Part shown: positions 10,731 to 20,331 of the stretch, piece by piece | Layout of the letters: each line of letters begins with the position of its first letter | Numbering within the stretch: the first letter of the stretch is position 1 | DNA from: Oenanthe sinensis | Taxonomy: Eukaryota > Streptophyta > Magnoliopsida > Apiales > Apiaceae | Length of the DNA: 64,000 nucleotides | NCBI GenBank assembly: GCA_028671895.1 | Contig: CM053801.1 | Coordinates: 38,506,836-38,570,835 of the forward strand | Reading direction: 5' to 3' | Notes under the pieces: model-generated | Told to the model about the DNA's origin: nothing | The model's database searches: none | Seen by the model: the letters and a program-made list of their open reading frames with translations, nothing else | Position numbers and translations under genes: made by a program

Positions 10731-11401
10731 TTTTCAGTCGCTTCTTTTTAGGCGTGCAAGTATAAATTATAGCATTAAAAAGGCTGTTCATTATTTACAT
10801 TAACTTTCTTTCTCTCCAAAAGCTTAAGCTCTTCATACACACGCGTATACATACATTACATCAAGTTTTCTTGTGATTTTCTTAAACAAAAATCACTAAC
10901 TGTTACTTAAAAGCATCAATAACTAAAACGAAACTCTGCCAAAATTTTATTTAAAACTGTTGAACTTCTTGTGTTGTTTTAACGTCATTACTATTCTTGC
11001 AATTAGTTCTTTAGTTTTCTTCTTCATTCGAGTGAGTTTGTTTTTGTTTCGTGCTTTCTTATTCTTAAGTTCTTTTGTGTTCTTGAGCAAAATAGTTGTG
11101 AGTACTACTGGTTAATCCTTAAAGTGCAACTTTACCGCCGTGTTTGTGGTTTTCTGGAAAAATAATTTATTTTGTAACGGTTGTTCACTTTAATTTTCGA
11201 AAACTCAACTGTCAATCATTAGTGGGGAGTTAAGTGGTCATTAGTGGGGAAGTTAATTTGTTTTAATTTGTGTCACTAATTACGTGGGGTAATTAGTGGG
11301 GTTCGTGTACGTTTTATTTTGTTTAAATTTAGAACTTGTTCTCTAAAAATTCCATTGCAAAACCATTTCAGAACATTTCTTTTCTCAAACACAAAATTAA
11401 A
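10731..11401 (+). other. Untranslated region before ORF1
   Basis: AT-rich, no credible long frame. It contains several short repeats of TTAGTGGGG (11,218-11,300). The equivalent in B is 15,865-16,544. It may serve as the 5' leader of a subgenomic or spliced ORF1 message; that is inference. Confidence 0.45.
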
Positions 11402-12322
11402 ATGGCAAACCCAAATTTCACCATTCCCAAGACCAACTTTGTTAATCTCTCTGCTGATCGAGCAACTGGTAGATTTATTCTCTATCAGTTCTGGATTGAA
11501 TCCCTCAACAACACATCAATCATAAGTCATGCCTTAACTGCCTCTCCCATCCTGAATGTCGAAGCCCTTCAAGCTGCTTACTCTACACTAGAGATTCAGG
11601 GTGGAAAAATCAATCCAACAGGCCTATCCTTTACTATTGGTGGTGTCAAATATGAAGTTAGTCTGCGGAAGTTCAATGAGTTACTCGGGCTTCCTACAGA
11701 AGATTATGCTCCGGAACCCACTATGGAGGATATGTTGCAATTATTCACGGAGATAGGTTGTCGCCCTCCCACGGGTCCTATCAAGGTAACAAAGGTTAAC
11801 ACCGGTATGCTACCAGCTGAGTGGGATTATGTAGTTCAGGCCATTCAGCGCTGCATGTTCCCAAAGGACAAAGACTACAGGCCAATGAACAACAGCTGCC
11901 GGGTAATACTATATGGAGTGGCAAACAACAGGAGAGTGAATGTGGGCAAACATCTGTTGATTCAGTTGCTTGAGAGGTGGGCATTGGAAAAGAATGCATC
12001 TAGGAATCCGGAAGATGGTCCAGTCAAATGCTGGATGCCAAGATTTCTTCAGATGGTTCTGGATGACGTCCTTTCAGAGGAACACAGAAGAATATTTCAA
12101 GTCTCTGAAAGGATGGCATGTTTTGATATGACTCTAAAGAGTATCTCCACCATGGAAACCCAGCAAAAGTCAAGACTTTTTGAGTTGCGCCTGACTCCGT
12201 ACTTCCAGGATCTGCAAGATGAGTATGCTAGGAGGCATGCTTCTCAGTTTACTGCAGTAGAAGCTGAGAGTAGCGGTAACGAAGCTGAAGGTGGAGATCC
12301 AGTGCCTAGAAATTTGGAATAA
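11402..12322 (+). CDS. ORF1 after pol: plant transposon-associated protein (306 aa)
   Basis: ATG at 11,402 gives MANPNFTIPKTNFVNLSADR. The same start is used in copy B; the frame is open 22 codons further upstream but the leader part is less conserved. The central segment (EVSLRKFNELLGLP, then TGMLPAEWDYVVQAI and VGKHLLIQLLERWAL) resembles the plant domain annotated as putative plant transposon protein (Transposase_32 type), which occurs in many plant retroelement ORFs. I see no signal peptide, transmembrane segment or nuclease motif. The frame ends at TAA 12,320-12,322. ORF2 begins in the same frame seven bases later, so ORF1 and ORF2 may once have been a single protein split by one stop. 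Its function is unknown. Confidence 0.7.
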   Translation: MANPNFTIPKTNFVNLSADRATGRFILYQFWIESLNNTSIISHALTASPILNVEALQAAYSTLEIQGGKINPTGLSFTIGGVKYEVSLRKFNELLGLPTEDYAPEPTMEDMLQLFTEIGCRPPTGPIKVTKVNTGMLPAEWDYVVQAIQRCMFPKDKDYRPMNNSCRVILYGVANNRRVNVGKHLLIQLLERWALEKNASRNPEDGPVKCWMPRFLQMVLDDVLSEEHRRIFQVSERMACFDMTLKSISTMETQQKSRLFELRLTPYFQDLQDEYARRHASQFTAVEAESSGNEAEGGDPVPRNLE

Positions 12323-12328
12323 GCAGGA

Positions 12329-15270
12329 ATGGATGTTGATATGGCCGAGGCAAATGTTGCAGAAGCTGGAGCTGACAAGGATGACGATCTTCTTAGTCAG
12401 GTACCTATTCTTGCTAATCTTGATCAATCATCAATTCAACCTGTTTTCTACAGCCGTGGGCCTGAAAACCCCCAGGCTCTATCCCAGGCTGCAAGCCCTT
12501 CTGTTCATAAACGTTCAGCCAGCCCTAAAACTGGTGATAAAAGGAAGGCAAGCTTATATGAGTCGAGTGAATCGAGTGGATGGAGTGTAGGAGTTGAGAG
12601 AGTAGTCACTTCAGCAGCTCTGCCACCTCCAAAGAAGCAAAAGGTGGATTCAAACCCAGTGGCAACTGCACAACCTGTTAAGACTAGTTCACCTCTCACA
12701 GCCACCACACCTCACGCTGGTGGCTCTCCTCTCCGAATCATTTCAACACATTCGCACTCGCCTAGGCATGTTGGTGAGAGTCAAGAAGGGGGTCCAGCTC
12801 AACAGCCAATAGGAGCTGGCCCTACCTTCCCTGAGTTGTCCGCTCAGGGCTCTTTGAGCAATTTCTCGGAAGGGGAATGGCAAACTGAGACTAGCACTTC
12901 TGATACTAGTATCTCAGGCAGTTTTAATGAGGAAGAGTCTGTCGAATCCAGTACGGATGACGCTTCCTCATCTAAATCAGAAAACAAGTTGCTTGCAGAG
13001 CAACGACATCTGGTGACTGGTGGGTCTACGCCTCCAGAACAGCCCAGCGAACCAGAAAAGGTTCTAAGTGAACAAGGGGATGACATGGTCATAACGCCAT
13101 CTCCTATCGTAGACACAGCGCTTAAAGGCTCAGTCTCACTGACCGATATCGCCGACCAACTCACCGCTAGTCCCCAGCGATTAGTGGATGAGGCTCTAGT
13201 ACTGTTAGGCTCTAAACACGAGGGAGAGACAGGGAGAGTAGATCCCTTCTTTTTAGGGATATTGAGTGAAACAGAACCCGGCGAGAGTAAACAGTCTAAC
13301 CCAAGCCAAACACCGTCCCCCAAATTGCAGGATTTAGTGAAGAAAGTTGAGGCTTTGGAGGCTGGAGTTGCTGGTGTTACTGCTGCTGTCTCTTCTCACT
13401 CTGGAAGGTTGGAGGTTGGAGCTCAGTTCATGGAGAACCTGATTGCCGTCCAAAATCAGATGATTGACAAGATAAATAATCTTGGATTGGCACAGGTGGA
13501 GGTTGGGAGGTCAGTCGATGATGTCACTTATGGCATGTCTCAGGTTTGGACGAAACTGAATGAACTACTTGATGCTGTCTTTGGACGTAACAAGGATGGA
13601 CCTGGTCCTTCAACCGGTGGTGGTGGTGACGATAATAATGATGATGATGCTCCTGATGAGGATAACACACCTAAGGGGGAGAAGGAGGATCAGGGTCTGA
13701 AAAAGCTGACTAGTACGGGTCCGGTGATCAAGTCCTCAAACAAATCTGGTGAAAAGGTGGAGGAGGCTCAACCGGCTCTTAAGGACAAAGGCAAGCAGAA
13801 GATGGTAGTTGAAGAAGAAGCTGAGAAAGAAACACCTCTTGTTGATGCATTTATGGGAGACTTTATTGAAGATTCTGATGATGACGAGATGGATGTAGAA
13901 GCCTTAGTGGCAAGGAGGTCGAGACTCGAGCAACGGGCAAGAGAATGGGAACAAGAAAGAGGTCTAAATCCTGGCGGATCTGGCGCAGGAGTTGCAGGTG
14001 ATGCAGGAGACCACTCGGTTGCTGACGAGCATGTTCCAGAAGAAGAAGTTGATGAAGCGGAGATGCAAGGAGAGATTTTCAGGGAAGCCAGAGAAAGAGT
14101 AAATGAAGAAGTTCTACAAGGGATAGTTGAAAAAGAACTAATGGCAAAGGAGAAGAGAGCGGCTCAGAAAACTCAGCATGAGTTTGAAATGAAAAAGATC
14201 AATGATCCTAAGGTCCAGGCTGACATAAGGAGGGAAGGTCCCGAGTGGGACAAGGCTAGAGAAGCCATAGCTGGACCAAGAGCCTATGCTTATGACTCAG
14301 GAAGATTGAGCTTTCTTCTTCATAAGCTAGAAAATCTAAACCCTGGGCTGCTGAATTATCTAAATTGCATAAGACAGGGATGCACCTCCGTACAAGTCAT
14401 ATTCAAGGAGAAGGCATGGAATCTGATGATCACTTGGACACCCATAACAAAAATCGGGCCGTGTATGGTCGATGAAGCTTTCTTTCATGAAAAGGGTGCA
14501 AGTGAACTGGTAGAATTCGCTCACAAGGTAGACACCTCTGTCAAGACTGGAGTGCTGTTTAAGGAGAAATTGTTGAAGATGGCTGAAGACAGAGGGGTTG
14601 ACATTATTCTAAATCCCTACCAGATCAGATATGTCCATGACAAGGTCTTGAGGATTGTAAATCTGCATGACTCGAAACTAACTCCGAGCGGAAATGTGCT
14701 GAAGGTAGTTGCAAAGCTAGTCCTCTCTAAGGGTTTTCTAACAAAAGAAAAGAAGCTGGTGGCTAAGGACTTGGAGAAGCTGATAAGAAGGAAAGACGCT
14801 AGATACAAGTTGCCTGAAGCTACACTACCAGTGGTTAAGAAGGAACCTGAAGACTATGCATTCGAGCTGCAAAACGAGGCAATAAGAGAGCATGTGCAAA
14901 GATACGAAGATCCAAGGATAGACATTCCAGAAGAAGGGGAAATAAGGAAGGAAGCTGGTGCAGTGGCTGGTGCAAATGTCAAGTTTGTCAAGAGCAAAGC
15001 TGAGAATGAGAATGATCTGCTGATCTATACAGACAAGCATAAGGTAGAAACCATCATTGAAATCAAGTACGACATCTTTGCAGAACACAGTCATGAAACA
15101 CTGTGTATTATAAGAGAATTGATTGAGGAGATGGATGATATTGACGAGTTTGATCAGGATTATCTGAGGGTCACGTTTGATAACTTCTGTAAGAGAAGAC
15201 AACAGCTTGATATTCAGAGGCTACAGCAATGCACCACCGCTATTGTCATTGGATACCCTAAGCAGCTTGT
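12329..15270 (+). CDS. ORF2 after pol (3' truncated, about 980 residues remain)
   Basis: Unrecognised protein in the position where Sireviruses often carry a so-called env-like ORF. The N-terminal third is rich in Ser, Pro, Glu and Asp, with basic nuclear-localisation-like clusters (KRSASPKTGDKRK at about 61-73 and PPPKKQKVD at about 99-107). A likely coiled coil follows (KKVEALEAGVAGVTAAV, about residues 334-385), then a Gly/Asp-rich acidic linker, a second acidic and charged stretch, and a better ordered C-terminal region (from WDKAREAIAGPRAYAYDSGR on). No signal peptide or membrane segment is visible, which argues against an envelope protein. The genuine C-terminus, ending in AREEEERKK, is preserved in the fragment at 57,224-57,774. 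Here the frame crosses the A/B junction and ends at 15,304 in foreign sequence. Confidence 0.65.
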
Positions 15271-15271
15271 C
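15270..15271. other. Tail-to-tail junction of copies A and B
   Basis: Left of this point the sequence is ORF2 of copy A (ccctaagcagctt). Right of it the sequence is the reverse complement of ORF1 of copy B (ctttttctccaatgcccacc, minus-strand ERWALEK). Neither copy has its natural 3' end. At most one to three bases of microhomology are visible, which suggests end joining rather than homologous recombination or normal integration. Confidence 0.85.
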
Positions 15272-15864
15272 TTTTTCTCCAATGCCCACCTCTCATGTAA
15301 CTGAATCAACAGATGTTTGCCCACATTCACTCTCCTGTTGTTTGCCACTCCATATAGTATTACCCGGCAGCTGTTGTTCATTGGCCTGTAGTCTTTGTCT
15401 TTTGGGAACATGCAGCGCTGAATGGCCTGAACTACATAATCCCACTCAGCTGGTAGCATACCGGTGTTAACCTTTGTTACCTTGATAGGACCCGTGGGAG
15501 GGCGACAACCTATCTCCGTGAATAATTGCAACATATCCTCCATAGTGGGTTCCGGAGCATAATCTTCTGTAGGAAGCCCGAGTAACTCATTGAACTTCCG
15601 CAGACTGACTTCATATTTGACACCACCAATAGTAAAGGATAGTCCTGTTGGATTGGCTTTTCCACCCTGAATCTCTAGTGTAGAGTAAGCAGCTTGAAGG
15701 GCTTCGACATTCAGGATGGGAGAGGCGGTTAACGCGTGACTTATGATTGATGTGTTGTTGAGGGATTCAATCCAGAACTGATAGTGAATAAATCTACCAG
15801 TTGCTCGATCAGCAGAGAGATTAACAAAGTTGGTCTTGGGAATTGTGAAATTTGGGTTTGCCAT
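15271..15864 (-). pseudogene. ORF1 of copy B, C-terminally truncated
   Basis: Begins with MANPNFTIPKTN at 15,864 and matches copy A ORF1 for about 197 residues, up to HERWALEK. It then runs into copy A sequence and stops at 15,214. The upstream frame is open to 15,972, as in copy A. Differences from A are few (for example VIHYQF in place of VILYQF-type changes), showing the two copies are closely related. Confidence 0.75.
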
Positions 15865-16544
15865 TTTAAATTTGTGTTTGAGAAAAGAAATGTTCTGAAA
15901 TGGTTTGGCAATGGAAATTTTTAGAGAACAAGTTCTAAATTTAAACAACAAAAAAACGTACACGAACCCCACTAATTACCCCACGTAATTAGTGACACAA
16001 ATTAAAACAAATTAACTGCCCACTAATGACCACTTAACTCCCCACTAATGATTGACGGTTGAGTTTTCGAAAATTAAAGTGAACAGCCGTTACAAAATAA
16101 ATTATTTTTCCAGAAAAACCACAAACACGGCGGTAAAGTTGCACTTTAAGGATTAACCAGTAGTACTCACAACTATTTTGCTCAAGAACACAAAAGTACT
16201 TAAGAATAAGAAAGCACGAAACAAAAACCAAACTCACTCGAATGAAGAAGAAAACTAAAGAACTAATTGCAAGAACAGTAATAACGATAAAAACAACGCA
16301 AGAAGTTCAACAGTTTTAAACAAAATTTTAGCAGAGTTTCGTTTTAGTTATTGATGCTTTTAAGTAACAGTTAGTGATTTTTGTTTAAGAAAATCACAAG
16401 AAAACTTGATGTAATGTATGTATACGCGAGTGTATATGAAGAGCTTAAGCTTTTGGAGAGAAAGAAAGTTAATGTAAATAATGAACAGCCTTTTTAATGC
16501 TATAATATATACCTGCACGCCTAAAAAAAATGACTGAAAAGACA
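15865..16544 (-). other. Untranslated region before ORF1, copy B
   Basis: Counterpart of 10,731-11,401 in inverted orientation, with the same cccactaatta repeats. No coding frame. Confidence 0.45.
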
Positions 16545-16760
16545 CGTCACATCTCGATCTCGAGATCCGCATCTCGATCCTCATCTAGATGTCGATCTAG
16601 ATGTCGATCTCGATCCGCATCTCGATCTACATCTCGATGTCGATCTGGATGTCGATCTCGATCCGCATCTCGATCTACATCTCGATGTCGATCTGGATGT
16701 CGATCTCGATCCGCATCTCGATCTACATCTCGATGTCGATCTTGATGTGGATAGATCGAG
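16545..16760 (-). repeat. Palindromic hexamer array after pol (copy B)
   Basis: Same hexamer units as in copy A in inverse orientation (CTCGAT, CTACAT, CTGGAT, CCGCAT types), with three recognisable longer units of about 48-54 bases. Unit order and number differ from copy A, so the array changes faster than the flanking sequence. Confidence 0.85.
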
Positions 16761-16969
16761 ATTTGCCATAGAAAATTTCTCATTACTTCATTTAGACACT
16801 AACCATAATGATATACAGATCAGCACAAGATTAATGTCATGAAACTTTCTAACTCCTTATGATATGCAACACATACATTTATGAAGTTAAGTACACATTA
16901 TTAATTATGAATATTCATGAATAACAATAATATGTACACAAACTGAATTATAACAGATAGGTAGCAAAA

Positions 16970-19900
16970 CTAACAGGTGTTAAGCATCCCTAATTCACCA
17001 ACCAATCTAGAAAATGTTGATTCGTCTAGGGGTTTAGTGAATATATCTGCTATTTGACGTTCAGTAGACACAAAATGCAACTCTACAGTTCCATTTTCTA
17101 CATGTTCTCTAATAAAATGATACCTGATGTCAATGTGCTTGGTCCTTGAGTGATCCACAGGATTGTTGGTCATTGCAATAGCACTTGTGTTGTCACACAT
17201 GATAGGAATCTTAGATACTTCCACACCGTAGTCCTTGAGTTGGTTCTTCATCCACAGTATCTGGGCCACACAGCTTCCAGCAGCAATATATTCTGCTTCA
17301 GCTGTCGAGGTAGATACTGTGTGTTGTTTCTTGCTTTGCCAAGACACCAACTTCTTCCAAGGAACTGACAGCTTCCTGAAGTACTCTTCCTATCTATTCT
17401 ACAACCTGCGTAATCTGAATCCGAATAGCCAACAAGATTAAACCCTGTATCTCTTGGGTACCAAATCCCGAGATTTGATGTTCCCTTGAGATACCTAAAA
17501 ATGCGCTTTACGGCTATGAGATGTGACTCTCTAGGATCCGCTTGGAACCTTGCACATAAGCATGTAGAGAACATAATATCAGGTCTGCTAGCAGTTAAAT
17601 ACAAAAGTGAGCCGATCATACCTCGATAGCTTGAGATGTCTACAGGTTTACCCGATTTGTCCTCGTCAAGTTTCGTGGCTGTTGCCATAGGAGTCTTTGC
17701 TTGTGATACATCTTGGAGACCATACTTCTTCAATAGATCATGAATGTACTTGGTCTGGCAGATAAATATCCCGTCCTTCTTCTGACTAACTTGAATGCCC
17801 AGAAAGAACGTCAGCTCTCCCATCATGCTCATCTCATACCTTGATTGCATTAACTTAGCGAATTTAGCACACAGCTTCTCATTTGCAGACCCAAAGATAA
17901 TGTCATCCACATATACTTGCACCATTATTAGATCATCTTTGCATTTCTTGTAGAAGAGCGTCTTGTCGATTACTCCTCTTGTAAAACCACTTTCTAGTAA
18001 GAAGTCTGACAGAGTTTCATACCACTTTCGCGGAGACTGCTTAAGGCCATATACTGATTTGAAGAGTCGATAAACATAATCACAATGTTTGATATCGATA
18101 AACCCGGGAGGTTGCTCGACATACACCTCTTCATCCAGTTCACCGTTTAAGAATGCACTCTTGACATCCATTTGATAGACTTTAAAACCATGATGTGCTG
18201 CGAATGCCAAGAACATCCTTACTGCCTCTAGCCTTGCTACTGGTGCATAGGTTTCATCATAATCAATTCCTTCTCGTTGAGTATAACCCTTGGCAACCAG
18301 GCGAGCTTTATTTCGTGTTACACGTCCGTCTTCATCCAGCTTGTTCCTGAATACCCATTTTGTCCCAACAACAGATCTATTCTTTGGTCTGGGTACCAGC
18401 TTCCACACCTTCTGCCTTTCAAACTGATTGAGTTCCTCTTGCATAGCAATCACCCAATCAGCGTCATCTAGAGCTTCTTCCACCACTTTAGGTTCCATCT
18501 GAGAAAGGAACACTGAATATAGACATTCATTCTCAGTGGCAATTTCAGCTCTAGCTTTTCCTCTAGTAGTCACTCCGGCTTCTGGATCACCAATAATTAG
18601 CTCGAACGGATGGTCCTTGTTCCAAGTGCGATCCCTAGCAAATGTTCTTGATGATTCAGCTTGATCTTGTAAGTGAAGGTGACTTAGTCTAGAAGCACTT
18701 TCACTAGCTTCTCTTGAGCTAGTACTAGCTCCCCCTGAGTGAGCTGCTCCCCCTGAGTGCATACTGACTCCCCCTGAGTTAGTACTAGGTCTGACGGAAG
18801 GTGATCCCTCAGTTCTAGGGTTTTGAATTTGCGAAACACTAGACTCTTGATTAATTTCATTATATATAGTTGGATCACTACCCTGCACTACTGACTCAGG
18901 AACTGTATCCACTTCATCAACATCCATATTTTCAAATCTTAGGGAAGTGGGCTCACTATCTTCTTTTTGTATAGAAGGGAGCTTTGAGTCGTCGAATGTG
19001 ACATTAAGGCTTTCAACCACCTTGCGATCATTAAGCACAAACACCCTGTACGCTGCTACTACTTCAAGAGAATATCCAATGAAAAACCCTTCATCTGCTT
19101 TGGCATCAAACTTTCCAAGTTGTGCATTGTCTCTTAACACAAAGCATTTGGCACCAAATACGTGAAAGTACTTGATAGATGGTTTTCGTTTATTCATCAT
19201 GTAATACGGCGTCTCATTATGGTCCTTTATAATCAGGGTTCTGTTCTGTGTATAACAAGCCGTGTTAACTGCTTCAGCCCAAAAATATAAAGGAAGTTTT
19301 GACTCATACAGCATTGTCCTAGCTGCTTCAACCAGTGTCCTGTTCTTCCTTTCTACCACCCCATTTTGCTGTGGCGTTCTCGGTGCTGAATACTGTCGTC
19401 TGATCCCTTTAGATATGCAGAAATCCATTAACACTGAGTTCTTGAATTCTGTCCCATTGTCGGATCGGATAGTCTTCACAGTCAGACTTGCTACGTTTTC
19501 AATTACCAGTACATGTCTAATGATCTCATGTGGCACTTCATCTTTCGATGTCACAAACTTCACCCATGTGTATTTGGAAAAGTCATCGACAATTACCAGC
19601 GCATATCTTTTCCTTGACATTGACATAACATTAACAGGTCCAAACAAATCCATGTGAAGGAGTTGTAGGGGCTCGGTAATGCTATTCACTTGTTTATCCT
19701 TATGCGAGGCTCTTTTTGATTTTCCCATCTCACATGCTTCGCAGAGTCCATCTGGAGTGAACTCCATCTGCGGCAACCCTCTCACCAATTCTCTTCTTAC
19801 GAGATTATTCATTGCTTTAAAGTTCAGGTGAGATAATCTTTTATGCCATAGCCAACTTTCATCAGCAGAAGCCTTGCTGTAGAAACACGTGACTTCAGAC

Positions 19901-20331
19901 TGATCAGTAGAATTCATGTCAGCTATGAACAAATTTGACTTCCTTACTCCTTTGAGAGCAAGGCTTCCATCCTTTTTGCTTCGAATCGAACAATCATGCT
20001 TCCTAAAGTTGACGTCAAAACCCCTGTCGGTGAACTGACTAATGCTGAGAAGATTATGTCGCAATCCTTCCACAAAAGATACATCTTCAATGATAACATT
20101 TCCACAAACGATCTTGCCATATCCCCTGGTGTAACCTTTGCTGTTATCTCCAAAAGTAACCACGGAGCCGGCTCTCAACACCAAATCTGTTAGTAGGGAC
20201 TTATTGCCGGTCATATGCCTCGATGCTCCACTGTCCAGCACCCATATGACTTTACCCTTTTCCTGTACACTGCCCTGCAAATCCAGAAAGGTTAGGTGTT
20301 CTTCGGAACCCAATGATGTTTGGGCCCGACA
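16970..20331 (-). pseudogene. Pol, copy B, with one frameshift in RNase H
   Basis: The frame is open from protease (VLDSGASRHMTG) through integrase and reverse transcriptase (YVDDIIFGS) to DSDYAGCRIDRKSTSG, about 1,000 residues. Near 17,350 the run GAAGAAGTTGG lacks one G compared with copy A (GAAGAAGGTTGG), shifting the frame. The remaining RNase H (STAEAEYIAAGSC to SRLVGELGMLNTC) continues in the other frame to 16,970. This is the least damaged pol of the three family-A copies: neither stop of copy A is present. As in A, pol overlaps the end of gag in the -1 frame and has no ATG near its head. Confidence 0.9.

Larger units (their letters stand above)
4064..15270 (+). mobile_element. Sirevirus-type Ty1/copia element, copy A (3' truncated)
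   Basis: Order on the + strand: a 5' LTR fragment, gag, pol, a palindromic hexamer array, ORF1 and ORF2. The start is exact, since TGAAAGGCATAGG is the first sequence of the complete LTRs at 58,252 and (inverted) 24,592. The element ends abruptly at about 15,270 inside ORF2, where copy B begins in the opposite orientation. It lacks the primer-binding site, most of the 5' LTR, the end of ORF2, the purine tract and the 3' LTR. Pol carries two in-frame stops, so A is non-autonomous. The assignment to Sirevirus rests on the long gag, the iMet-type PBS in sister copies and the extra ORFs after pol. Confidence 0.9.

Noticed and set aside
10429..10791. Open frames across the hexamer array (Arg/Ser-, Asp/Arg- and Asp/Leu-repeat peptides on both strands; also 16,530-16,783)
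   Set aside because: All frames are open because the 6-base units contain no stop codons. The arrays differ between A and B in unit order, and the same motif occurs in LTRs. No start context or domain supports a protein.
18947..19657. Serine-rich antisense frames opposite integrase (also 7,613-8,008 and 63,187-63,582)
   Set aside because: They repeat in every family-A copy because the sense strand is conserved; they are mirror frames of pol.
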